A DNA stretch of 22,107 nt from Amoebidium appalachense (taxonomy: Eukaryota > Ichthyosporea), in NCBI GenBank assembly GCA_963693365.1, contig CAVNZM010000062.1:1-22107 (forward strand), written 5' to 3'. Numbering within the stretch: position 1 is the first letter of the stretch; each line of letters begins with the position of its first letter. This document shows positions 14,893 to 21,496 of this stretch, piece after piece. The position numbers and the translations under genes were made by a program. The notes under the pieces are model-generated. The model made no database searches. It saw only the letters and a program-made list of their open reading frames with translations, and was not told where the DNA came from.

Positions 14893-16203
14893 ATGGACCT
14901 GAGCCACCCGTCGGCACGCACGCTTATATACCTGCTGCTGGGGCTGCTGATTCTGGTCGTCCTAATTCGGGCGCTGACGCGCTCGGCCACCAAGCCTTCC
15001 GAAACGCACGATCCGGGGTCCACAGAGATCAACACCGGCTCCGCTCAGACCACCCCGAAAACGGAACCTGCCAAGCCGCCCCCGGCCACCGATACCACCT
15101 GGGAGGTGTTTGAGAACCAGGACCACGCAGGCGACGAGATTCGGCTCGTGAAGGACACCACCCTGGACGATCTCAAGACGGCCTGCGTGGCCGAACCCGC
15201 CTGCGTCGGCGTGAACTACTCCACGATGAACGGCTGGGGCAGCCCCGGCGGCGGCAGTCTCAAGCGGAAGGCCGACATCAACGATCGCAGCTTCCGTGGT
15301 TCCTTCCACGTGCTGCGCGCAAGGGTGGCGGCCGCCGAGCCCACACAGCCAGCCACACCAACCACACCGACCCCCACACAGCCAGCCACACCAACCACAC
15401 CGACCCCCACACAGCCAGCCACACCAACCACACCACCCACGCCGACCACGCCGCCAACACCCAACCAACCGCCCCCCGCAAACGATACCACATGGGAATC
15501 CTTCGAAGGGATTGAGCATGGGGGTGATGACATCAGGTTTGTGAGGGACACGAGCCTCGACGCGCTTAAGAAAATGTGCCTCGAAAACTCTGGTTGTGTG
15601 GGTGTAAACTACTCGACACAGATGGGTTGGGGTACTCCAGGGGGCGGCCACCTCAAATACATGGCCAACATCAACAACCGCAACTTCAACGGCTCGATGC
15701 ACTTCCTACGTAGCCGGGCCCCCAAGTGGGAGGACTTCACCAACGCAAGGCACACCGGAGACGACATCAAGTTTGTCAACAACATAACCCTTGAGAAGGC
15801 CAAGCAGGAGTGCGAGGCCACACCCAATTGCGTGGCGGTTACCTACTCGGCCAATGTGGGTACACCCGGCGGCGCCTGGCTCCACAGCAAGGCCGAAATC
15901 AGCACCCGCGACTTCAACGGCTCCTATCACATCCTGCGCGACCGCGCCCCGCCCTCCGCCGCAAAGTGGGAGGATCTCCAGGACGTCGGCCACAACGGCG
16001 ACGACATCCGGTTTGTCAGGGACATCACCGTGGAGAAGCTCAAGGACCTGTGCGTCGCCACGCCCAACTGCGTGAGCGTCAACTACTCAACCGCAGCCGG
16101 CAATCCCGGCGGCGGGTGGCTCCACAGCGGCGCCGACATCAACACCCGCACCTTCAAGGGCTCCTACCACATCCTGCGTGACAGGGCCCCCACGAGCACC
16201 TGA
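14893..16203 (+). CDS. Membrane-anchored protein with four PAN/apple-like repeats
   Basis: The 436-residue protein starts at ATG 14893. A membrane span (LIYLLLGLLILVVLIRAL, residues 11-28) is followed by a polar linker and four repeats of about 73 residues at 70-143, 201-274, 279-350 and 359-430. Each repeat has W-x-x-F/L, G-D-x-I-x-x-V, two cysteines about 6 apart (for example C98 and C104), N/T-Y-S, a P-G-G-x-x-L core, and an FxGS-x-H-x-LR ending. This resembles PAN/apple modules, which bind proteins or sugars outside cells; the match is by pattern only. Repeats 1 and 2 are separated by a Pro/Thr stalk built of 11-residue units. I infer a surface attachment or spike protein. After the TGA the same frame continues as a Pro/Thr-rich tail to TAA 16279. 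Confidence 0.75.
   Translation: MDLSHPSARTLIYLLLGLLILVVLIRALTRSATKPSETHDPGSTEINTGSAQTTPKTEPAKPPPATDTTWEVFENQDHAGDEIRLVKDTTLDDLKTACVAEPACVGVNYSTMNGWGSPGGGSLKRKADINDRSFRGSFHVLRARVAAAEPTQPATPTTPTPTQPATPTTPTPTQPATPTTPPTPTTPPTPNQPPPANDTTWESFEGIEHGGDDIRFVRDTSLDALKKMCLENSGCVGVNYSTQMGWGTPGGGHLKYMANINNRNFNGSMHFLRSRAPKWEDFTNARHTGDDIKFVNNITLEKAKQECEATPNCVAVTYSANVGTPGGAWLHSKAEISTRDFNGSYHILRDRAPPSAAKWEDLQDVGHNGDDIRFVRDITVEKLKDLCVATPNCVSVNYSTAAGNPGGGWLHSGADINTRTFKGSYHILRDRAPTST
15341..15434 (+). repeat. 33-bp tandem repeat coding for a Pro/Thr stalk
   Basis: Units start at 15341, 15374 and 15407 (CCACACAGCCAGCCACACCA...), the third shortened. They encode PTQPATPTTPT. The length is a multiple of three, so stalk length can vary in frame. 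Confidence 0.9.
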
Positions 16204-16206
16204 GCA

Positions 16207-16223
16207 CCCCCCCCCCCCCCCCC
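16207..16223. repeat. 17-base C run just after a stop codon
   Basis: The run begins three bases after TGA 16201-16203. In the upstream gene's frame it encodes proline and leads into a Pro/Thr-rich 26-codon tail. Confidence 0.9.
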
Positions 16224-16276
16224 GACCGTGCCGACCACCACCACTGCCAGCCCACCGCTGCCGGGCAACCCGGACA

Positions 16277-16282
16277 AATAAA
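16277..16282 (+). terminator. AATAAA polyadenylation signal
   Basis: AATAAA lies 74 bases after the stop of the PAN-like gene and 18 bases before the next start. It could end the upstream transcript. Confidence 0.45.
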
Positions 16283-16300
16283 CTCCCCCCTGTGTACGCA

Positions 16301-16693
16301 ATGCCCGTCCCCGCCCTCCCCGTGCTGCTCGCCTGCGCCCTGCTGACCACCGGGAGCCTCGCATACGCCCTCTACGTGCACCTGCATCCCCCCCAGCCCC
16401 CCCGCACCATCATCGACGACATCAACGAGTCCTATCTCACCCCGAACACCAAGCGCCGCCACCTCGAGGAGGCCCGCAGGTGGCTGCACCTGTACGAGGC
16501 CGCACGCACGCAGGAGGAGCACGACGCCGTCCGCGAGGTCATCCGCCACGCCCTGCTCGCCCAGGATGTCGACCACCAGAGGCGCGCGATGCTTGAGCGG
16601 GAGGAGGAGCAGAGCAAGGTGTATGCCGAGAACGAACGCCGGGCGATCTACCGCCAAGCAAAGCTGGATAAGCTGCTTGGCCGCAACCCCTGA
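16301..16693 (+). CDS. Small anchored protein with charged helical domain
   Basis: The 130-residue protein starts at ATG 16301. Its N-terminal hydrophobic segment (ALPVLLACALLTTGSLAYAL, residues 5-24) is a signal peptide or anchor. It is followed by His/Pro residues and a highly charged helix rich in Glu, Arg, Gln and Ala (HLEEARRWLHLYEAARTQEE; REEEQSKVYAENERRAIYRQ), probably a coiled coil. Family unknown. It lies downstream of the PAN-like gene in the same direction and may share its compartment. The longer stop-free frame to the left crosses the C run and is not credible. Confidence 0.7.
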   Translation: MPVPALPVLLACALLTTGSLAYALYVHLHPPQPPRTIIDDINESYLTPNTKRRHLEEARRWLHLYEAARTQEEHDAVREVIRHALLAQDVDHQRRAMLEREEEQSKVYAENERRAIYRQAKLDKLLGRNP

Positions 16694-16717
16694 TCCGCAT
16701 TTTGTGCCCTACCAACA

Positions 16718-16888
16718 ATGTCCAACACAAGCACGAACACCAGGCGCCGACGCTCCCACCGCTCTTCCAGGCGCCGCAGGACCCTGACCCCCTATGCGCG
16801 CGGGGGCGTTCTCCAGTTCGCCGGTTTCGACTGCAAGGCCGATGCGTGGCCGTGTGTGCCCCTGCTAACGGCTTTCGTCCCTGTGTAG
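16718..16888 (+). CDS. 56-residue arginine-rich basic protein
   Basis: The ATG is at 16718, 24 bases after the preceding stop; the TAG stop is at 16886-16888. The N-terminal half is Arg/Ser/Thr-rich (TRRRRSHRSSRRRRTLTPYA), like protamines and viral core peptides. The C-terminal half is hydrophobic with two cysteines (LQFAGFDCKADAWPCVPLLT). It lies in a plus-strand series with two other basic proteins. A role in binding packaged DNA is inference. Confidence 0.55.
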   Translation: MSNTSTNTRRRRSHRSSRRRRTLTPYARGGVLQFAGFDCKADAWPCVPLLTAFVPV

Positions 16889-16915
16889 TGTACTATTTTA
16901 TTTTCCCGTCACCCA

Positions 16916-17308
16916 ATGGCCAAACGCACGTCCCCGGGCAAAGCCAAAACCAAGCCCGTCCAGAAGATTAAGCCTCGGAGGCGTCCCCTCTCGAAGCCAA
17001 AGGCGGCACCGCCCACCGCCACCGGCCGCTCGCGCAGCGCCTCGCGCTCCCGGGCACCACGCCGCACCCGCAGCCGTTCGGGGAGTCTGGTCGGACGGAG
17101 GCCCGGTGCCGATTGGCTGCAGCAGGGGACGCACCCGTCCACAGTCCCCGTCTTGTCCGCTTACACGCCGCCGGGTCCTGTGCCCGTCTTGTCCCGTTCC
17201 ACGCCGCCGGGTCCTGTGCCATTTATCCCAACTTCTTCCGCACTTTCCCGGCGTCAGCGCCTGGACTGGGTTCTTCCTTGCCCGCACCTTCTTCGAAGGG
17301 TGAATTGA
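16916..17308 (+). CDS. Basic Lys/Arg/Ser-rich protein with Pro-rich repeats
   Basis: The 130-residue frame starts at ATG 16916, 27 bases after the previous stop, with an AT-rich TACTATTTTATTTTCCC before it. Residues 1-65 are highly basic (KPVQKIKPRRRPLSKPKA) with an RS-rich block (RSRSASRSRAPRRTRSRSGS) reminiscent of protamine, adenovirus core proteins or SR proteins. Residues 75-105 hold two copies of a 12-residue unit (PVLS-x-x-TPPGPV). The last 25 residues are doubtful: another plus frame ending at 17382 and an antisense frame (17223-17399) also read plausibly, so the C-terminus may be shifted. I infer DNA condensation or RNA binding. Confidence 0.6.
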   Translation: MAKRTSPGKAKTKPVQKIKPRRRPLSKPKAAPPTATGRSRSASRSRAPRRTRSRSGSLVGRRPGADWLQQGTHPSTVPVLSAYTPPGPVPVLSRSTPPGPVPFIPTSSALSRRQRLDWVLPCPHLLRRVN

Positions 17309-17399
17309 GGTCTTCATCTTCAATGTTAGAACTGGATTCTTTATTGCAAGCGCCAGCGTCGATGTTTGTCCCTCGCCAGTAGCACCCACGCAAATGCAT
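17223..17399 (-). CDS. Possible small acidic protein antisense to the basic gene
   Basis: A 58-residue frame runs from ATG 17397-17399. It begins with MHLRGCYWRGTNIDAGACNK and continues Glu/Asp/Ser-rich (NIEDEDLNSPFEEGAGKEEP) with a basic end (KVRKKLG). Composition is protein-like, but it overlaps the 3' end of the 16916 gene on the other strand, so at most one of the two readings is likely right. No family. Confidence 0.25.
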   Translation of the reverse strand: MHLRGCYWRGTNIDAGACNKESSSNIEDEDLNSPFEEGAGKEEPSPGADAGKVRKKLG

Positions 17400-17454
17400 C
17401 ACCGGAAAACCAGCCCGTGTAGCATTCACCGGCAACAAATTCGCCGGATGTAAC

Positions 17455-18177
17455 ATGAAGACCAGTAAAAAGCCAAAAACAAAGCATTCGCTCCCCGTGG
17501 CCACCGCCCGGACGCGCTCCAAATCCAACCGCTCATCCTCCAAGCACCGACACTCGCACGCCCGTGCTCGCTGCCCGCACGCGCGCTACAACTTCTGGCC
17601 CCGCCGGGCCCTGCACTGGCTCGCCACGCCCTGGGCCACGCTGGGCATGGCCGAATCCACCCCGCGCCACGGCAACACCGCACCCGGCCGCCTGCTGAGC
17701 GCGCTCCCCGGCACGTGGGTGTGGGTCAGGACCAACGAGAGTCTCCGTGTCTCCGACCCGGTCGCCTACAGGGCCGCCGGCGGGCAGGTGCTGCTCGCAC
17801 GCACGTTCGACCCGCACGCAGAGGTGCCCGGTGCGGACCTGCACGTGGGGGGCGTCGGGTACACCACACGGGCGTCGCTCGATGCGGCCCGAGGGGTGAG
17901 CCCCGGGATGGCCAACGGCTCGGGGTCGGTGTTTGCGAAGAGGCGCATCTCCGCAGCCACCAAGGTGGGCGACGGCGTGGCCGGCGTGGCGCTGCGACAG
18001 GGGCTGGCCGAGCCGGAGGTGCTCTCTGCGCTCAGGGAGCAGGCGCTCGCCCACAGGGACGGGCTGCTTGTTTATTGGGAGAGCAGCGGGGGCTACAGCA
18101 TCTACGAGCTGGGGGCGAGCCGGTTGAGCAGAGGCGGGGCGACCAAGAACGAGCTCTGGGAGCTTGTGGTGCGGTGA
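17455..18177 (+). CDS. Unknown protein with a basic N-terminal tail
   Basis: The 240-residue protein starts at ATG 17455. Residues 1-45 are Lys/Arg/Ser/His-rich (MKTSKKPKTKHSLPVATART; SSSKHRHSHARAR), a nuclear or nucleic-acid-binding tail. The remainder is a compact, mixed alpha/beta domain (LPGTWVWVRTNESLRVSD; LLVYWESSGGYSIYEL) with no membrane span and a single cysteine. I do not recognise the fold. It ends the plus-strand basic-protein series. The TGA stop overlaps AATAAA. It converges on the BRO-like gene 103 bases away. Confidence 0.7.
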   Translation: MKTSKKPKTKHSLPVATARTRSKSNRSSSKHRHSHARARCPHARYNFWPRRALHWLATPWATLGMAESTPRHGNTAPGRLLSALPGTWVWVRTNESLRVSDPVAYRAAGGQVLLARTFDPHAEVPGADLHVGGVGYTTRASLDAARGVSPGMANGSGSVFAKRRISAATKVGDGVAGVALRQGLAEPEVLSALREQALAHRDGLLVYWESSGGYSIYELGASRLSRGGATKNELWELVVR

Positions 18178-18182
18178 ATAAA
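18177..18182 (+). terminator. AATAAA overlapping the TGA stop
   Basis: The sequence GGTGAATAAAG places AATAAA on the last base of the stop codon. It is the expected polyadenylation signal for the 17455 gene. Confidence 0.55.
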
Positions 18183-18280
18183 GACAGTGTTTTCTTTCCG
18201 CCAGCAGTGAAAGAGCAATCTGTGATATTCCTGCTTGGTTTTTTAGCCTGTTTCGGGGGACAACCACCCAGGCCTCATGG

Positions 18281-19570
18281 CTAAGCCAGTTTCACGGTAT
18301 GCCAGCGTTCCTCTGCCGCAGCTTCGTTCCACTTGCGCATGACAAGCGAGAACATGTCATAGTTGTTCACCAGTGCTTCGCAGTCGCTAATTCGCATGGT
18401 CTTGGCGTGTGTGCGTGTGAGTGTCTTGAATGTAGCTTCCATCGCGAATGCCTCTGCTCTGTCCTTGCACGGCACAGCCAGCAGCACGTTGTTCAGAATG
18501 ACGCGGCGGTTTTTGTCGCGGCAGTAGCGACGCGCCATGCTCAGGCCTGTGCACCCAAACATGATGGTTGTGTCCAGGGAATCAACGAAGTAAAAACAGG
18601 GCCCCTTGCGCGCCGCTTCGGTCATGTGCTCGTTCAGCCCGCGCACCAGGTAGTAGCGCTCGTCCAGGTTCTTGTTGAGCAGCTGCGCCTCGCGGGCCTG
18701 TTCGTGCGCCAGGCGCCTTTCCTCCAGCTTTTGCTCGTGCTGTTGCTTGCTCTTCTCCATCTCCTGGGAGTGAGTTTGCTTGGACAGCTGCATCTCTGCA
18801 TGTATGGTTGTGCGCTTGGCCTCCTCTGCACGCTCTACCTCCTCTGCTCGTTGACGGGCTGCTAGTGCTTCTGGGTTGCTCACGATTGCAATTTCCTTTT
18901 GCATGTGCAGAATTCTTTCAAACTTTGCCAGTGCTTTCTCCACATCGTCCCCTTCTTTCTCTATCCAATACTCAAGCTCTGATGGCTTCCACTTCTTTAT
19001 TGCTTGTTCCTCACACTCTGCTGTGGCATTTCTCTTCGCACCGCGTTGCTGTTCACCCCTGAAACTTTCCCGCATGAATGCATTTGGCCCGTCGGGCTCG
19101 TTCTCCGCCTTTCTCGCGTTCTCCTTGACTTCCTCCGTGATGGTTTCATCCCCTCCTTCCACACGCGCTATTGTCGCTGCCCACTTGTCTACAATTCCAG
19201 TTCCAATTCTGGCACCAGATGCAATCTTGAACGTCAATTTGATTAGGTCTGTGGCAGCAACACACGGAGATGGGTGTCCCCCATTCCCAAAAGTACAAGT
19301 GGTCAAGTTGACCAAGTTGACCACTTGATCTGCTGTTATGTTTCGGCTGACAAACTTGGCTGCGGCTCTGCGATCACTGAGCCCCCTCACTAGCATCACA
19401 TAGTCCATCACGCTAGCCATGCGCACGCCGTCCACTGTGCATGTTCGTATGCTCTTTCCCGCTATCTCTATCACCCCCTTTTTCACGTGCGCCACCTCGT
19501 CTCCTGTGAATGCTGGTTCGTTGGCCAGGGTCTCGTAGGTGGGTGGTGTGTCTGTGATTGATGCAGCCAT
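18281..19570 (-). CDS. BRO/KilA-like DNA-binding protein with coiled coil and T5orf172-like C-terminus
   Basis: The 429-residue protein starts at ATG 19568-19570. Residues 25-130 resemble the N-terminal DNA-binding domain of BRO/KilA/MSV199 proteins (RTCTVDGVRMASVMDYVMLV; an alpha/beta pattern), by pattern only. Residues about 190-300 are a charged coiled coil (EEVERAEEAKRTTIHAEMQL). The C-terminus (about 310-410) fits the GIY-YIG-like T5orf172 domain: CFYFVDSLDTTIMFGCTGLS with FG-x-T then Arg, a CKD-x2-E strand (AVPCKDRAEAFAMEATFKTL). The first Tyr-type residues are partly replaced (FYF, MFG), so nuclease activity is uncertain. This domain order is known in iridoviruses and other large DNA viruses. 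A strong TATA box precedes it. Confidence 0.6.
   Translation of the reverse strand: MAASITDTPPTYETLANEPAFTGDEVAHVKKGVIEIAGKSIRTCTVDGVRMASVMDYVMLVRGLSDRRAAAKFVSRNITADQVVNLVNLTTCTFGNGGHPSPCVAATDLIKLTFKIASGARIGTGIVDKWAATIARVEGGDETITEEVKENARKAENEPDGPNAFMRESFRGEQQRGAKRNATAECEEQAIKKWKPSELEYWIEKEGDDVEKALAKFERILHMQKEIAIVSNPEALAARQRAEEVERAEEAKRTTIHAEMQLSKQTHSQEMEKSKQQHEQKLEERRLAHEQAREAQLLNKNLDERYYLVRGLNEHMTEAARKGPCFYFVDSLDTTIMFGCTGLSMARRYCRDKNRRVILNNVLLAVPCKDRAEAFAMEATFKTLTRTHAKTMRISDCEALVNNYDMFSLVMRKWNEAAAEERWHTVKLA
19294..19325. repeat. Inverted repeat with 11-bp arms inside the BRO-like gene
   Basis: CAAGTGGTCAA (19294-19304) and TTGACCACTTG (19315-19325) are perfect reverse complements around 10 bases. 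Two CAAGTTGAC direct copies lie between. It may be chance within codons for VVNLVNL. Confidence 0.5.
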
Positions 19571-19600
19571 GATGTGTGTCTAGAAAATGTGTGCACGCCC

Positions 19601-19608
19601 CTTTTATA
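19601..19608 (-). promoter_or_regulatory. TATA box (TATAAAAG) of the BRO-like gene
   Basis: The minus strand reads GGGTATAAAAGGGG, 31-38 bases before the ATG at 19570. It is a textbook eukaryotic TATA element, implying a very short 5' leader. Confidence 0.65.
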
Positions 19609-19792
19609 CCCTCCACACGCCCACCCCCCGCCCCCTTCCGCACCTGCACACGCACACGCACCCCACGCCCCCCACACGCACGGGCGCCGGCCGTGCCTTC
19701 CGCCGCACCTCGCGCACACACGCCTTCGGCCGCTTGCGCCGGCTGAGCACGAAGCGCAGGCGCGCCCCCGGGTCGGACTTCACCAGCGCCAT
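19604..19792 (-). CDS. Possible small Arg-rich protein
   Basis: A 62-residue frame starts at ATG 19790-19792: MALVKSDPGARLRFVLSRRK, then Arg/Val-rich, ending in Cys/Val/Gly monotony. The first 40 residues look coding and basic like the other small basic proteins. The tail comes from CACACG-type low complexity, and the stop lies inside the TATA box of the next gene. Weak candidate. Confidence 0.3.
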   Translation of the reverse strand: MALVKSDPGARLRFVLSRRKRPKACVREVRRKARPAPVRVGGVGCVCVCRCGRGRGVGVWRV

Positions 19793-19907
19793 GTGGGGGG
19801 GCGGGATTTTGTGGGTTAGGCAGTAGGATAACATGTATCTGTTTCAGGAACATAAGGAGACACCCCACCTCAACTTGAATACAAACGTTGTGCCAATAGA
19901 ATAAACA
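19793..19907. other. Intergenic sequence, no gene seen
   Basis: This short stretch upstream of the possible Arg-rich gene contains AATAAA (19900-19905, plus strand) near the 3' end of the PD-(D/E)XK-like gene. There is no other signal. Confidence 0.4.
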
Positions 19908-20726
19908 TTAGAATTGCAGGATTTTCTGCTTGCTTAGTTTGTAACATCCTACACGCCCTGAATCTGGCAGGGGATGGTGATCCGAAAATGTGCAGACCTT
20001 GGCCGTGTTGATGGTTGCAACTGGACCCAATATCTTCTTAACCACCATTCCAAAGGACCTGAGACTTGGTGCTTCGCTGTCACTGTATCTATGCCAATTT
20101 TGGTAAAGCTGATAGAGCCCGGTGGGTGTGAAGTACTGGTTCTCCGGACTGCAAGGCTTGCCATTCCTGTAAAATTCCAGACCTTCACAACTCTTCTTCT
20201 GTTTGACCAAGTCATGCAAAAACTGTGCCTCGTCACTCCGGCTGATTCCTTCAAGTATATCCTTGGTGTCGTTGGGGGGTGGTCGTGGCGTCGTTTCTGG
20301 TACATTCTCTTCATTCGTGAAGTGGTATATAGCGGAATGCACCTGTGGTTGCCGTTGCATTAATGCACCATCTGGGTTTCTTTGCGTGCTGGCTGGTTTG
20401 TTGAACATGAATAACAAGACATCTTCATCCACTGTTACTCGGATACCAAAGTGGTTCATGGTGGTAAACGCGGCCTGGTAAAGGGCAACAGATCCAAACC
20501 CAAAAAGGTGAACCCGTGGAGAGCGATTTGGGTAGAAGAGCTGATATGCCAACACCTGCCCAATAGCATCCTTCCAATGCACCACCCGTTTCACCTCAAT
20601 GACTTCTGTGTCCGTTAGGACATCAATCCTCCCATTTGGGGTAGAGATTTCTATCTCTCCATTTTCAGATGCAGCCAGTTTATCACGTATGACAGACTCT
20701 GATACATCGACCGTAACAGCTGACAT
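19908..20726 (-). CDS. PD-(D/E)XK nuclease-like domain with winged-helix-like C-terminus
   Basis: The 272-residue protein starts at ATG 20724-20726; the open frame extends further upstream without support. Residues 30-80 carry a conserved-looking pattern, GRID35 then EVIE44-V-K46, then WKDAIGQVLAYQLFYP, fitting the D...ExK active site of PD-(D/E)XK restriction-like nucleases; I recall this motif from uncharacterised proteins of bacteria and large viruses. A Pro/Thr linker follows (ENVPETTPRPPPND). Residues about 160-260 (LYQLYQNWHRY; SLRSFGMVVKKILGP) resemble the winged-helix domain at the C-terminus of viral/plasmid primase-helicases. It could cut or bind DNA during replication or recombination; activity is untested. 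A second copy of the C-terminal domain ends the window at 21834. Confidence 0.6.
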   Translation of the reverse strand: MSAVTVDVSESVIRDKLAASENGEIEISTPNGRIDVLTDTEVIEVKRVVHWKDAIGQVLAYQLFYPNRSPRVHLFGFGSVALYQAAFTTMNHFGIRVTVDEDVLLFMFNKPASTQRNPDGALMQRQPQVHSAIYHFTNEENVPETTPRPPPNDTKDILEGISRSDEAQFLHDLVKQKKSCEGLEFYRNGKPCSPENQYFTPTGLYQLYQNWHRYSDSEAPSLRSFGMVVKKILGPVATINTAKVCTFSDHHPLPDSGRVGCYKLSKQKILQF

Positions 20727-20977
20727 ATCGGAGATATAGTATGGGTGAGGAAAAAAAAAAAGACTTGCCTGGCACAGCACCTTTTTGTACCGGCCGAGGC
20801 TCAGTCTGTATGCATATACGTATACATTCTGGACAGAGCGGTTTATTGGGTGGATGTGCACGGCACACAATGTGTCTTTGACAACGAAGTACAGGATCTT
20901 TGTCTTAGAAGTGAAAAATAGACGTCCTCACTCGCAACACACACGCGCCCCGCAGTATTCCGAATCTCATCCACCAA
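20727..20977. promoter_or_regulatory. Intergenic region upstream of the nuclease-like gene
   Basis: The region contains a run of 11-12 A (20750-20761) and no convincing frame. It should hold the promoter of the 20726 gene; I see no clear TATA box. CCAATC overlaps the 3' border near 20974. Confidence 0.4.
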
Positions 20978-21496
20978 TCATGTATCGCTCTGGTTTTCCG
21001 GGTACCCCATGTGACGATGCAACAAATGCTTGTCTCGGACATGATATTTAAGAGTCGCCTCGCCCTTATACGAGGAGAAGCATATTTTGCAAACAAATGG
21101 TCTTTTTTGCAGGTTCTCGGAATGTGTCCTCTGATGCGCCTTGAGCTGCGAGTAGTCTGTGAAGGTCTGGTGGCACTCATCCAGTTGGCACTCGAACGGT
21201 TGATCCCCTGAATGAACCCTCTCTCGCATATGTTGTCGTAGGCTGTATGGGTGGGAACAACGAAAACCACAGTTCTTGAAGGGGCAGGATAATGGCTTTT
21301 CACCTGTGTGAATTCTAATGTGAAAGTCAAGAGTGGACCTCTGTGTGCAGCGCTGGTCACAGCCAGGCCAGGGGCATTTATAGGGTTTCTCTCCGGTATG
21401 TGTTATCATATGCCGTGTGAGAAGGCTAGGATATCCAAACACTTTGCCACACCCTTTCCAGGTGCAAATCAAACCATTGCCGGGCATGTGCGCCAT
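20978..21496 (-). CDS. Five-finger C2H2 zinc finger protein
   Basis: The 172-residue protein starts at ATG 21494-21496; M4 is an alternative. It has five C2H2 fingers: C11/C16/H29/H33, C41/C46/H59/H63, C71/C76/H89/H95, C103/C108/H121/H125 and C136/C139/H152/H157. Fingers 1-2 and 2-3 are joined by the canonical TGEKP linker, with Arg, Thr and Lys at helix positions (SLLTRHMITH, TLDFHIRIH). All metal ligands are present. Such arrays bind specific DNA and regulate transcription; the pattern is typical of eukaryotic factors, so capture from a host is likely. Fingers 1-4 use the C-x4-C spacing of the TFIIIA/ZIC/GLI type. There is no other domain. Its upstream region holds repeated TCCTAC and CCAATC elements. 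Confidence 0.9.
   Translation of the reverse strand: MAHMPGNGLICTWKGCGKVFGYPSLLTRHMITHTGEKPYKCPWPGCDQRCTQRSTLDFHIRIHTGEKPLSCPFKNCGFRCSHPYSLRQHMRERVHSGDQPFECQLDECHQTFTDYSQLKAHQRTHSENLQKRPFVCKICFSSYKGEATLKYHVRDKHLLHRHMGYPENQSDT

Noticed and set aside
14962-15702. 246-residue minus frame opposite the PAN-like gene
   Set aside because: The sense strand has four clear protein repeats; the antisense is a Val/Gly/Cys shadow.
16898-17389. 163-residue minus-strand frame
   Set aside because: It is antisense to the Lys/Arg/Ser-rich gene and mirrors its repeats.
18299-19328. Plus-strand frames opposite the BRO-like gene
   Set aside because: Leu/Cys/Phe-rich shadows of a charged coiled coil; the minus strand has a TATA box and a proper start.
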